Assembly: GCA_964058845.1 (NCBI GenBank) | Contig: CAXKVR010000188.1 | Location: 1-64,000, forward strand | DNA length: 64,000 nt | Direction of reading: 5' to 3' | Origin: Carex sylvatica | Lineage: Eukaryota; Streptophyta; Magnoliopsida; Poales; Cyperaceae | Shown: piece by piece, positions 1 through 12,510 of the stretch | How the letters are laid out: every line of letters starts with the position of its first letter | Numbering within the stretch: the first letter of the stretch is position 1 | Notes under the pieces: generated by a model | What the model was told of the DNA's origin: nothing | What the model saw: the letters and a program-made list of their open reading frames with translations, nothing else | Databases searched by the model: none | Made by a program: the position numbers and the translations under genes

Positions 1-503
1 TTTTATACAATTTTTTTATTAATATATTATCAATAATGCAATTAAATAAGTATATTAAATAATAACATAATATTTCTCCCTAATTATTATTTTATAAAAA
101 TATAAAATATTTTGTTTAGCAATTTATTGCAGAATGTTTAATATATTTATTACTATTTGATATGTTTTCAATGATTTTTCGTTTGTGTATGTTTTATTGA
201 ACCGACATCTATGTTTTTTTAGACATGATATATATATGTAGAAAGAGGTTCTAAAGTTTATAATATTTTTTCTAAAAAAACAGGTTAGGACCTAAAAGAC
301 AAAGCCATATATTGACTAGTAGTCATAAATTTAATAAATAATATAAGCAGCTTGTGCTGCATATTCTTGCAATAAATATTATTAAATCCATATATGCTGC
401 AAACTTTAGTCAATTAGCAGAACCATACTATAGAAAATGGGCCGATCCAATCAAAATCAAACTGCAAGAAATTACACCTAAATTGAAACTGCTGGTTCTT
501 AGG
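1..503. other. AT-rich intergenic sequence
   Basis: Very AT-rich sequence with no reading frame that resembles a protein family and no clear repeat structure. It ends at the target-site duplication of the hAT-type element. Confidence 0.6.
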
Positions 504-511
504 ATTATATA

Positions 512-1237
512 TAGGGGTGTAAACGGATACGGATAATCCGCTCCGTATTCGCTCCGTATCCGGAGATTATCCGTATCCGGATTAAACGGATACGGATAAT
601 TGCAGATACGGATACGGATAATTTTTGCATATGGTGAAAAAATGGCGGATACGGATACAGATAATTTCATGAATGTGAATATCCGTATCCGTATCCGCAA
701 TTATCTGTATCCAAAATTATTTCCAACCAACTTTAACTTTACTGCTCCGGATAGAAGTTGTTATATATTATTTCATATTCATTTCAGTCTTAGTTGTGGT
801 ATAAATGATAATACAATATGGTTTTCAATTTAATCTCTTTTTTTGCTGGTGATAGTGCTACAATAACCCAATTTCATTTTATTTTTACCTCAATTTCTTC
901 ATTCTCTATTCTTTTTCATTTAAGACTTTAGTCCGTGAATGTAGTATGCTTTTAGTCTCTGCTAAATTGGTTTTAATTATAGTTTCAATACAACAAAAAG
1001 TCATTTTTTTTGTATCTTACAGTGCATAACTTAATTATCCGACAATTATCCGATCCGTATTCAAATCCGTATCCATTGATTATCCGCTCCGTATCCGTAT
1101 CCGTTTAAAGCGGATATAGTTTTAAATTTTGATATCCGTTTACTATCCGTATCCGTATCCGTATCCGCTCATTGAAAAACGGATACGAATATGATATTAG
1201 CATTATCCGCTCCGAATCCGCTCCGTTTACACCCCTA
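512..1237. mobile_element. Non-autonomous hAT-type DNA transposon (726 bp)
   Basis: The element starts TAGGGGTGTAAACGGA and ends in the inverted form TCCGTTTACACCCCTA, which is the usual end of plant hAT elements. It is flanked by a perfect 8-bp direct repeat, ATTATATA, at 504-511 and 1238-1245; eight bases is the hAT target duplication length. Both subterminal regions are packed with GGATAC/TATCCG repeats (about 520-720 and 1030-1230) in both orientations. No transposase is present, so it would depend on an autonomous partner. The reading frames through the GGATAC repeats are low-complexity and not genes. Confidence 0.88.
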
Positions 1238-1245
1238 ATTATATA

Positions 1246-2754
1246 CCTTGATATAAAATTATTATCCAAAGATACAACCAATCGGAGAGAGAGAGTCGAA
1301 CGAATCTGTGTAAAACGACGGAATAGATTGGAAAAAAACGGAGCTTCCGAACAGGTCTGGGTATTATAACCTCAACTACCTCAAAACTCATCCATTCCCA
1401 CTATAAAACTTAACATCCGAACAGGTTAGTGTGAATTCTGGTCGGATGGGCAGATCCAAAGTTAAACTTTGAGTTACAATAGCGAGCGTTTTAATAATAT
1501 ACAACCTAACATTGTGTTCTAAGTAACCCGTTTAGGTTTAGTGGTGATTAAATGTTTCACATTAAATCTAAAAATAAATTAATAAAAATAGATGTATAAT
1601 TTTAGGCTTGGTAATATTTAAAAATATAATAGGCTGAGCCAGTAGTGAACTAAATTCAAATTTCTAATAAAACTAAAAGTTAATATTAACATCAAAACAT
1701 TATGGGTACGTTTAGGTGACACAGGAATAGCGTTAATTCATGAATAGCTGTTATTTCTGGTGATCTATTCTCAACCCAACGCGTTTGGATGAAAAAAAAT
1801 TCTATTATCAACAAAGGAATAACTCGGGTTAGCTACTATTATGCTATTCCTATGAAATGTTAGGTTAGAGGCTCTTTCAAATTTAAAAATAACTGCTATT
1901 CTGAGCTATTCCTTGATTCATTCAAATTCACCCTATGAGCACGTACAGTGTACGTACATATAAATACAAAAAGAAGCAAATTTGAAAGCCTTCCTAAAAT
2001 AGTACAACACCTTAACAAATACCGAGTTTTTCAACGGTAACAATTCATAATTCTTGCTAATTAATTTGTTAATAAACTATAACAAAGTGAAGTGAGGGCG
2101 GAATAAGTTCTTATTTCACTCTAAAATTTTAAACCAAAATAACGTGATGTAAGGCAAGTAGATTAATTATCTCTTTACTTTTGTGATACCCCCAAATTAT
2201 TTTGTAATTACATTATATATATATTTTACTTTTTAGATTACTAATATAGCTAAAAGATTTTTTTCAAATAAAACAACTTGTTATACAATTTTACTTTTAT
2301 TTTACTTTTTAGATTACTAAAATAGTTAAAAGTTTTTTTTTTTTCAAATGAAACGACTTGTTATTACAGAGTTAATCCATATTTTGGGGCAAAAGTATTA
2401 TGATTTTCTTCTAAAGACAACTTATTTTATTACGATCGAAAAACTAAGGACAGAGAGATATTTTAATATTTTTGAGAGGGTGTGTATTTTTTTGTGGAAT
2501 TCAATTCGATATTTTTTTAGAGAAACTTTTTAGTGTGCTCATCAATTTTTTAAAAATAGCTAATTTCTCCATTAAAACAACTTAATATTCTATATACTCA
2601 TAAAAATTTAAAACTTTTTCTTCTATCCCCTTTTATTCATTAAATATATTATTTATTAATTTTTAAAAGTTAAAATAACAAATATAGTCTTTCCTTTCAA
2701 CTGGAGTTGTCCTTTAAAAGTTGAGATGTGATTGGATTGAATAAGAGGCAATCA
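1246..2754. other. AT-rich intergenic sequence
   Basis: No supported gene. The stretch 1706-1935 has GAATAG-rich, partly inverted sequence that could be a decayed MITE, but no convincing ends or target duplication were found. The rest is simple AT-rich sequence. Confidence 0.5.
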
Positions 2755-2763
2755 CCAATTGAG

Positions 2764-4461
2764 CCGACATTTTTATTTTTACCCAATTAAAAAATTATTT
2801 TAATAATAATAACTAAGGTTTAGAAATAATTTTAAAAATACTCAAACCGTGAAATTTTTCCACGGCTTGAAATTTTAATTCTAAACCGTGAAAAAATTCC
2901 ACGATTCAATTTTTTTTTTTTACAAAACAGAAATTTAAATTTATTTTTTATTTGTTATAGAAATATTAGAAATATGGGATATATTTCTTTGAAAATAGAT
3001 GGAATAAAATATAATTTGATTTATTTGAAAGACTGTAACAAATAACTCGGATCAACATTTTTCAGGCTGAATTTTTTGCGAATGTAAGAAAAATTAATAT
3101 ATTTCATTATGTGTTATTGTAAAAAAATAAAAATGCTTGGATTCTGAGTTATTGATCCCGGTTCAAAAGTCATTTCTAGATAATACAGAAAATATTGTCA
3201 TCCTTATAGTACATTTAATTTATAAAAAATTGCATCTATTTTGAGAATTCTTTTTGAATAACAATCATTAAATAACTTAAAGTTTTTATTTTTTTTAAAA
3301 TAGATACAACTTTTTATAAATTAAATGTACTAGAAGGATAACAATATTTTTTGTATTACCTAGAAGTGACTTTTGAACTGGGATCAATAACACATAATTA
3401 AATATATTAATTTTTCTTACAGCCGCGAAAAATCCGATTTGAAAAATGTTGATCCGGGTTATTTGTTGCAGTCTTTCTAATAAATCAAATTGTATTGTAT
3501 TCCATCTATTTTCAAAGAAATATATTCAACATTTCTAATATTTCAATACAAAAAATAAATAAAAAAATAAAAAATTCTGTTTTGTTAAGAAAATAAGAAG
3601 TCAAAACCGGTTATCGGTTTCAATGAGTTCAACAACCATTTTTTTTTTTAACAAAACAAAATTATTATTTTTTTTTTTTTGTATTGAAATATTAGAAATG
3701 TTGAATATATTTCTTTGAAAATAGATGAAATACAATACAATTTGATTTATTAGAAAGACTGCAACAAATAATCTGGATCAACATTTTTCATGTCAGATTT
3801 TTCGCGGCTGTAAGAAAAATTAATATATTTCATTATGTGTTATTGTAAAAAAATAAAAATATTTGGATTCTAAGTTATTGATCCCAGTTCAAAAGTCACT
3901 TCTAGATAATACATAAAATATTGTTATCCTTCTAATACATTTAATTTATAAAAAGTTGTATCTATTTTAAAAAAAAATAAAAACTTTATGTTGTTTAATG
4001 ATTGTTATTCAAAAAGAATTCTCAAAATAGATACAACTTTTTATAAATTAAATGTACTAGAAGGATGACAATATTTTCTGTATTACCTAGAAGTGACTTT
4101 TGAACCGGGATTAATAACTCAGAATCCATGCATTTTTATTTTTTTACAATAACACATAATGACATATATTAATTTTTCTTACAGCCGCAAAAAATTCGGC
4201 TTAAAAAATGTTGATCCGGATTATTTGTTACAGTCTTTCTAATAAATCAAATTATATTGTATTCCATCTATTTTCAAAGAAATATATCCAACATTTCTAA
4301 TATTTCCATAAAAAAAAAAAAAATTCAAATTTCTGTTTTGTAAAAAAAAAAAAATTTGAACCGTGGAATTTTTCCATGGTTTGGATATTTTTAAAATTAT
4401 TTCTAAACTTTGGTTATTATTATTAAAATAATTTTTTAATTGAGTAAAAATAAAAATGTCG
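2764..4461. mobile_element. Mutator-type foldback element, copy 1 (1698 bp)
   Basis: The ends are CCGACATTTTTATTTTTACCC-like on the left and the reverse complement on the right. They lie inside a perfect 9-bp direct repeat, CCAATTGAG (2755-2763 and 4462-4470); nine bases is the target duplication length of the Mutator superfamily. The terminal arms of about 130-150 bp carry CCGTGG/CCACGG stems. The interior holds four copies of one segment of about 300 bp in alternating orientation (about 2955-3270, 3300-3545, 3685-3990 and 4020-4300), so the whole element can fold into nested hairpins. No transposase is visible. Related elements lie at about 15.1-15.8 kb and 26.0-27.4 kb. Confidence 0.85.
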
Positions 4462-4499
4462 GCCAATTGAGTGGTTATGTTATATTTCTTGATATTTAA

Positions 4500-4845
4500 A
4501 AATAATGGTTTAATATCTCAAGTTTTTCATATCTCATCATACCTTATATTTTATATCTTTATTTTTGAAGTTTAAATTATCGATCTAAACTGCTCAACAT
4601 AATATCCATACTAAAATATGTTTGGCGATAAAATTTAATATTTTTTGAAAATTTAATATTTTTTTAAGATAGGTACAAAATCACTATTTATGGTATTTTA
4701 AAAAATAGTAAAAAAATTTCATCCACAAGCATATTTTAGTATGAATATCATGTTGAGCGGTTTGGATCGACAATTTAAATTTTAAAAACGAAAATATATA
4801 AAATATAAGTTATGATAAGATATAAAAGACATTAGGTATTGGAAC
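4500..4845. mobile_element. Foldback MITE-like inverted repeat
   Basis: A left arm around 4565-4620 (TCGATCTAAACTGCTCAACA, then CATACTAAAATATG) is mirrored by a right arm around 4730-4785 (CATATTTTAGTATG, then TGTTGAGCGGTTTGGATCGA). Further matching AT-rich sequence lies outside the arms. It has no coding capacity. Similar sequence occurs near 28.75-28.95, 46.8-47.1 and 61.7-61.9 kb, so this is a dispersed family. Exact ends are uncertain. Confidence 0.6.
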
Positions 4846-5076
4846 CCTAATCTATTTAAAATTGGTCTGATGATTCTTGGAGCTTATTCCCAATATAATT
4901 TTAAATTTAAGAGGGAAATTATAATGTTTAATATTTAAAATATAACATACACAATATAATAATATTTAAGTTTAAGTGGGAAAATTATAATTGGTTTTTT
5001 TTTTTTTTTAAAGTCCGTGGGAGGGAAAATTATAATTGTTAGTATGAGAAGGGGTGCAAAGAAAAATTTCCAACAA

Positions 5077-5259
5077 TATAAAAAGAGGCCTGTTGATTGG
5101 CCAATATCCAACATTTGAACTACGCCTACTGCTTTCTTCTTCTTCTTCGCAATGGAGTTTTGCGACCTCCTCCACCGTTACCTTGCAACCGTACTATATA
5201 AGCTTCAAAGTTCCGCTCCGATGTCCGCCGTCATTTTCCAAAACCCTAACCCTAACCCT
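5077..5259 (+). promoter_or_regulatory. SPT5 core promoter and leader: TATA-like box and telo-box
   Basis: TATAAAAAG at 5077-5085 lies about 210 bp before the SPT5 start codon and is a plausible TATA box. The leader carries three tandem AACCCT units (about 5242-5259), a plant telo-box, an element common in 5' regions of highly expressed growth-related plant genes. The transcription start cannot be placed exactly from sequence. Confidence 0.5.
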
Positions 5260-5291
5260 CCGATTTCCCCAATCCCAATCTCTTCTCAATC

Positions 5292-8200
5292 ATGGTTCGC
5301 CACGACTCCGAGAATGTCTACGACGGCGTGGAGGAGGAGGTGCAAGGCCGGCGGGTTATCCACGACGTGGAGGAGAAAGAGGCGGAGGAGGAATACGTAA
5401 GACAGAGAAAACGACAAAGAGCCGGGAAGAGGGTTATTGGGGTCGGAGGCAGTGGTGAGGGTGAGACGGAAGGCAGTGATCGGGGTCGTTGGAGAAAGCC
5501 TCCGGTAATGAAATTCATAGATTTTGAGGCGGAGGTAGATGACGACGAGGAGGAAGAAGACGAGGGAGAAGATGATGGTAATAGTGTACCTTCTAACAAT
5601 TCTTAACAATTCTCAGAAATTCATAGCAAAAGAAAAATTAACAATTCTCAGAAAGATTAACAATTCCATAGAACTGTTTGCTACTTAATTTGTGCCTTAT
5701 TTTAATCTGTCTCGAATCCAGAAAATGCGATACAGTTATAAAAGTTAGATAATTAACATGACCTGCTTCCTTTGTGTATCGAATGTCCATATAAAATTCT
5801 GTACCTAATTATTTGAGTGTTTTTTATTTTTTTCTCGCATTCAGCGATTGCGATACTTTAAAATAGTTAGTGTAGAATGAATTCTATTATTTACCATGTA
5901 AACTATCAATTAAAGGTGGTTATATCATATGATGGATAAATTGGCATCCTTGTTGCTATTCAGAATACAGAAACATAATAGAAATAAATACTTGGTTTGT
6001 AAGAGCAACTTCTAATAAAAAAATTAAATGCAGCAGATTTCATTGATGAGGGTGCTGAGTTGGTGATGGTGAACGAGCCTGAGCAGAGGATGGGTCTGGT
6101 AGATATTATTGCTGAGGAGTGTGAAGACGACATAAATGAGATGGAGCGTCGGGTGCTGGAGCGCTACACCAGGCATAGTCGCAGGATCATGGAGCGTCAG
6201 GAGATGGATCATGCTGGGGATGCCCATGAGGTGGAGCAGCAGGCCCTCCTACCCACCCTCAGTGACCCCAAACTCTGGCTGGTTAAATGCGCTGTATGAT
6301 GTCTACCCTTTCCTTTCTATTTCTTTCAATTTAATTTCCTGCCAAGTTATATAGCTGATTACCACTATTGATTATGCTGATGAACTCTAGTAATTTCCTT
6401 ATACCCAACGATTTCCTTAAAGAAATCAAAGTATTCTAGTACCAAACAGCTGGTACGTACTCTATTGCAAACCTGATACAAAAGAAAAACTTGACCTTAA
6501 ACCCTAAAACAAACTACCTAAAACTAACCAGTATTAAAAAAATTAGCACCAAAAGAATTTGCAACAAAGATAGTAATAGTACTTGCAACAAAGACAGTAG
6601 TATGAAGATTTGCAAAAGAAACATATTAAACTTCTGCCTAGTTTAGCTATTCAAATCTGGTCCACACCTATGCACTGGTAACACTGCCATCTCCTCCAAA
6701 TATGCATGTACCTGAATTGGTAATTCTTTCACATCAAGAGGTAAAATAAGGGAAAGTTTGAAAAAAGAATCATCCCCTCTGCTTTTGCACCAAAAAGATG
6801 CCTAGGAAATAGTGTGCGACCCTAATGGCCTCAAAGTTTTTGGTGGTGTATTTCTAAAGCAAACACTATTTCTTTCCAAGAATAACAATAATACAACACA
6901 TCTGGTTAATTCTATAAGAAACTTATCTTTAAGAAGCACTCGGGCATCTAAACACCACATATCATGTACTGAAGTACAATTAAAATTAAACCCATTATGT
7001 AATGCAATCCAATTCCATAAAATCCAAGCTGTAAAACAACTAATAAAAATATAATCCAATTATTCAAATTGGGAGCATAAAGGACAACTAGAATCTCCTA
7101 CCCATCCTCTCTTTAGAATATTATCTTTAGTCAATATATTCTCTTCCTTCTTACTAACCATAAAAAAAAAATCCTTAATCTTCAGAGGAATTCTAGACTT
7201 CCAGTACTATCAAATTCTTTATTTTGAATACCTCCAAATCCCAACCACAAATAGAAGGATTTAACTGTGAAAATACCAGATGCTATCTATCTCCAAGAAA
7301 TCAAATCATCATTAATTGATGAAATAGTATAAGATTGAAATTGAACAACTAAACTGTTCCATTCTTTTAAATAGATACCTCCTAATTGCCTAACAAATTC
7401 TATATTCATTTTATTATTGTAGAATATATACCTCAACAGCTGAAATATCAGGATAAGAGGTAATCAGAAACAAGTTAGGATAAACACATTTTAAAGCACA
7501 ATGTCCTGTCCATCAATTATGCCAAAACAATGTTTGTTTTCCACTATGAACAATTTTATTTAATCCTAAGCTAATATACCCTTCATTATTTCCTTCCAAA
7601 AAGGAGAAAGTTTCTTAGTTAGTCACGGTAGCATTATATTTAGAAATAGGGATACCTTTCCATGTACCTCTTGAATCTTTGCATCACTAAATATATACCA
7701 CCACTTACCTAGTAGGGCTTGATTCATTATTTCCAAATCTATTACACGTAATGCACCCTGATTCTTTCTCCTACAAACTATTTTCTAAGACACGAGTGGG
7801 CATTTTATTCTCACTGTATCACCACCATACCAAAGAATTTTTTTCCTCAGTTTGTCAATTTTAATCCTAACATTCTTTGGCATTCTATGAAGTTCCATCC
7901 AGCACATTAGCCGATACTACCAAATTTAGTAGTGTTTGTGAGCTGTCTGCTCACTGACCTTAAAACAAAAAAGCTTATCAAGCCTTGTAATCTCCTTTCT
8001 ATTTTTTTTTTCTATCAAGGCAGTCAAATCTGTAGGGGGCAATTTTTTCCAATGTAAAGGGACACCCAAGTAACTAATGGGCAAATTAGCAATTTTATAC
8101 CCTAATCTATTAGCCAAATTAATCACTTCCCATCTAGAAATATTAAGTGGAATAATTTTACTCTTATTAAAATTAATTTTTGGAACAGAAAGGTCTTCAA

Positions 8201-11200
8201 ATCCTATTAAAATTCATTTCAAGGCTTCTACTATCCTATCATTTGCAAAATGCAGATTTAAAATATAACCAAAGTTTTGATAATCACAAGCCCCTGTATA
8301 TACCCAGCTACCTGTGCTTTTTTTATTTTATTTTAATTTTGTTGACCACATCTGCTACTATGTCAAAGAAAAGGACAGAGAGGATCTCCGTCATAGCCTC
8401 CTTTGACATTTAAAATAACTACCTAATTATTGGTCACATAAAAAAGTTTTATTTAATGATGAATGCAGATTGGACACGAGCGTGAGATTGCAATACGCTT
8501 AATGCAAAGGTCCGTTCATGGGGAAGGACTTTGTATTTCGTCTGTTATTGCATTGGACCATCTTATGAATTATATCTATGTTGAAGCTGAGACCATAGCT
8601 AACGTTAAGGAGGTTTGATTATGCTATCCGTTTCTATCATTATTTTATTTTTGCATATCTAAAAAGTTCTTAGTTTTTAATGAGATTGTTTAATTTTGTT
8701 TTCGTCAGGCTTTAGATGGTCTACGGAATGTATATTCTTCGTTCGTTCCTCAAGTTGTCCCAATAGAGGAGATGACTGCTGTTCTCTCAGTAGAGAACAA
8801 GACTATGGATATTACTAAAGGTGCTTGGGTTCGAATGAAGCGGGGAGATTATAAAGGAGACCTTGCTCAGGTTTAGTTTTTGGCCTTACCTTTCTCTTTT
8901 TTTTTATTATTATTATTTGGAGTTATCTTGTTTATCCTTTTTGACTTGGCATGTTTCTGGTGTATGGTGAAGGTTGTCGATGTTGATGATGTTAAACGGG
9001 AAGTCACAGTTAAGCTTATTCCTAGGCTTGATTTACAACATCTTGCGGAAAAGAGTGCAGTTAAAGCGGTTAGCTCTCTCTCTCTCGCCCCTCAAAACTT
9101 TTATATGGGAAATCATGATGGTGTTATAATTCTGTCGCCCTTGGTGAACATTCATGATCCTCGTTATTTATTGCAAGTATAGTGACCCTTCAGTGCATAT
9201 TTAATTTTTAATTTGATAGGCACATTCTGTACTTTAATCTTCTATCAATAATTTCAGAGAAATGAGCAGCTGAAAAAGAGGGCTGTTATACCTCCACCAA
9301 GATTCTTCAAAAAAGAGGAAGTCAGGTATTCTCATAATTTCCTTGATAGTTAAAAAATTGCAGAGTTAGGAAAAGACCCATGTACTATTGTCTTTGTTCT
9401 ATTCTACTTTACTAAGTTATACTTGTTGGTCAACATGATTGATATTAGGAAGTACAAGAACCTCAGAGTGTGCAAGAAGTGGAACAGAAATTTAGGCGAG
9501 GGTTTTGTCCAACTTGAAGGGCCATCATTGCCGCAATTGGTTTTCAAGGATGGTTTTTTATACAAGACGGTGTCAATGAAATCAATTAACACCAACTACA
9601 TCCAGCCATCCTTTTCAGAACTGGAGATGTTCAAGGGGCGTCGTCGTGATGCGTGTGGGGACATTGCCAATTTGTCTACTACGTGTAGAAAGAAAGGTCA
9701 TTTCATGAAAGGTGATGCTGTAATTGTTGTCCGTGGTGACCTAAAAAACCTCGAGGGCTGGGTTCATAATGTGGAAGGATCCACTGTCCACGTCCGAACG
9801 AAAACAAAACTTCCGGTAACAATCTTTATCTTTTTTTTTTCTATTTTTGCACTTGAAATCATTTGTTTTTTTACTTCATGCTTCTGAGATGTTAGCTTTT
9901 AGTGTGGTGTTACCTATTTGACAAACAATATCTTATCATGCATAACTATCACTAGGCATATGTCCAAACATTTCAATGATCATAATGTTCAGAAAAATAA
10001 TTTGAAATTTTCATGCCATTGTAAAGAACTATTTGTTTATGAAGGGTCTGTTTGAAGAGTTGCTATCTGACTAAAACTTCCATTTATACAGGAAATACTT
10101 TCTTTCAATGAGAAGGATCTGTGCAAGTTTTTTAAGCCAGGGGAACAAATAAAGGTGGTCTCTGGTGTTTTGGAGGGTGCAAGCGGAACAGTGGTCAAGG
10201 TGAATGGGCATGTATTGACCGTGTTGTCCGATACCAATAGCGAACACGTACTTACACATCTTGCCTTGTAGTTTCAAAATTTTCAAAGACTAATGAAGAA
10301 GAAATTTTAATATTTATCTTTCCTCTTTGCTTTTTCAGATCCATGTCTTTGCAGACTATGCGGTGAAGAGCACAGAGTTCACCAAACCCCTTGCTCAAAT
10401 GGGAGGTTATGAGTTGTATGATCTCGTACAGCTTATGTAAGAATCCATCTTTAATTTTTTTATGGGGAAAAAGGAAGCACTTTTAGTATGTGTACTGATT
10501 CTTATTATTTTATCCTTTTGCAGCGACAAGTCCTTTGGGGTTATTATTCGAATGGAGGTTGAAGGACTTGAGGCAAGAGAAGACTTGAAATTTCTTTCTT
10601 TGGCCCGTATTTAATTTGACATGTGATTCATTTAAATTGATTTGGTTCTTTTGACATGTATGATAGGTTTTTCAAGGGGTGCCTGATCGACCTAAGGTCA
10701 GAGTTGTAAACCTTAGGGAGATCAGAAACAAAATTGGCTGGTGTAAAAATGCCAAGGATGGGTCATATAACATTATTTCGGCAAAGGATGTCGTCAGGGT
10801 TATCGAAGGCCCACTCAAGGTATGCTATGTAATTTTTTTATAAACAAGCTAATGACATTTAAAGCCTGCCTAAAATATGTTTGTTCATGTATGTAAAACT
10901 TTCTTCCTTGAAAATAGGGGAAGCAAGGGCTGGTGAAGCACATATTCAACGGGATGTTGTTCATCCATGATCCTTGCCGCACTGAGCATGCCGGTTTCAT
11001 TTGCACCAAAGCACAGTCCTGTCTGCTTGTTGGTGGATCTAACAACAGAAATGTGCGCCCTTTTAATTTCTATATAGCCCCAGATAAAAGCAAATTAAGA
11101 GCACACTCAGAAATACTAAATATAACCCTGCCCTATGACATATCAAAATAATACCCTCATATATAATAATCGATCTGATTGTCTTATTACAGGTTGGAGA

Positions 11201-12510
11201 TGTCTCGGGCTCATGGCTTGGTGCTCCTAGTCGATCCCCCAGCTCACAGTTCAGAGGGCCCCCCCGTGGAGTAGCTTCCTCTCAATGTAATCCCCACATG
11301 AAAAATATAATGTTTTAAATTTATTTGTGTTGTAGCATGCATAATCTATTTTTTTTTATCGATAATAGTTGTAGCATGCATAATCACTTATTATGTTTTG
11401 CAGTTTCAGGTTGGAGTTTTGGAGGTCGTGGCCAAGGGCACAGGAAGATCTTGGTGGGGAAGCATGTGAAGGTAAAATCTGGTCCCTACAAGGGTTACCA
11501 CGGCCGGGTTGTTGGTTTCAAGGGAGTCATTGTCCGTGTTGAGCTCGAGTCATTGATGAAGACTATCAACTGTACTGTTCTCCTCTCTCTTACTGTCCTT
11601 TTTCAGTCCATATTTTGTTTAGGATGTTAAACTTATATTTATGGAATTGCTGACTGTAACAGTTTCTAGAGACCAGATTATTGGTGAAAGTGGTACTCCA
11701 GCTCCAGCTCTTTCGTAAGTATAATTAGTACTCTGCTTCTTTGTTGTTGTCTAAACCTATACTAAACATTGAGCTTACCACTGACATGAATTGGAATTTT
11801 ACTTGTTCATCAGGGAAGCAAGATCCTTGCCTGGTGCAAGGACCCCTAGGACACCACTGCATACAGTGCTGACCCCTATGCGGGATGTTGGAGGTTTGAT
11901 TCTCTCTGTTTTGACCTCTAGTTCTTGTTTTAATCTTTGGTATCCATTGTTTTGTTGCAAAGTAAAAACACCTAAAGCCTAGCTGACAAAAAATACTATC
12001 ATAAATCTATTTTTCCTTACTAGATATCAGTTGTTCAGTACCTATACAGAAACCCTGTGTGCTTACCAGTATGACTTGTTAAATACGACTAGCACAAATT
12101 TGGCCCTACTGAACAAAAACAACTAGCATCTTGAATGCTTTTGTCTAACAGAATTCCATTTATTACAATGTGAACTTAGTCTGATAACTGGATGGACTTG
12201 TGCAAAAACAACCTTGAAATATAAGAAGCTACATGTAATCTTTAGGCTGCTGTAAACATCGTCACCAATCTAGAAAGAAAGAGAATGCAAATTCTATTTG
12301 TTTTATTATTATTTTTTTATGATAAATGCGGGGTATCCCACCGATTTAATTAAAGAGATCAACAGAATTTTATGGTACTAAACATCTGGTACCAATACAA
12401 AAATACCTACAGTTAAGTCTATATTGTTCATTTGGTTACTTGCAGCAACACCGATGCCTGGTGGTATGAGAACCAGTAGTGGCTCAGATGGTTCTAGGTA
12501 CTGGAGGTGA
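5292..12510 (+). CDS. SPT5: Transcription elongation factor SPT5 (DSIF large subunit), C-terminally short
   Basis: Partner of SPT4 in the factor that keeps RNA polymerase II processive; nuclear. Exons: 5292-5577, 6034-6293, 8469-8612, 8709-8870, 8973-9068, 9258-9325, 9449-9815, 10092-10247, 10339-10436, 10524-10572, 10667-10819, 10918-11052, 11193-11286, 11404-11571, 11663-11714, 11814-11893, 12446-12510; phases join to 810 aa. Residues 1-120 are acidic; the NGN domain (about 173-265) holds DPKLW and GHEREIAIRLMQ. KOW segments follow near 270-310, 425-460, 470-515 and 690-740 (KVKSGPYKGYHGRVV). Intron 10 is GC-AG (GAG|GCAAG). The end has only short TPMRDVG/TPMPGG motifs before a stop; plant SPT5 is usually about 1,000 aa with a longer proline/serine-rich region and a last KOW, neither found downstream. 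The exon 2 acceptor is a CAGCAG pair, so one residue is uncertain. Identity is strong; function of the short form is inferred. Confidence 0.9.
6395..8330 (-). mobile_element. 5'-truncated LINE (L1-type) inside SPT5 intron 2
   Basis: Read on the minus strand, 7926-8126 encodes a plant L1 reverse transcriptase fragment with ISYLGVPL and LGYKIANLP. The stretch 6802-7059 encodes a degraded piece resembling the zinc-binding region behind L1 reverse transcriptase (AWILWNWIALHNG). The 3' end is near 6395-6480, where a segment containing TACCAGCTGTTTGGTAC (minus strand) matches the short LINE tail at 12.3-12.4 kb. Stops and frameshifts break the frame, so it is not active. Limits are approximate. It explains most of the 2.2-kb second intron of SPT5. 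Confidence 0.75.
12308..12415 (-). mobile_element. Short LINE 3'-end fragment in the last SPT5 intron
   Basis: On the minus strand this reads GGTACCAGATGTTTAGTACC, then a TTTAATTAAATCGGTGGG segment and an A-rich tail, closely matching the 3' end of the LINE in intron 2. It is a heavily 5'-truncated insertion just before the last SPT5 exon. Confidence 0.55.

Noticed and set aside
428..833. Open frames with IRIRIR or DTDTDN repeats
   Set aside because: They are translations of the GGATAC repeats of the hAT element, with no family resemblance.
5286..5609. Antisense and alternative-frame open frames over the first SPT5 exon (Ser- and Leu-rich)
   Set aside because: They mirror the acidic Glu/Asp-rich SPT5 N-terminus in other frames; the SPT5 frame continues in phase into recognised exons.
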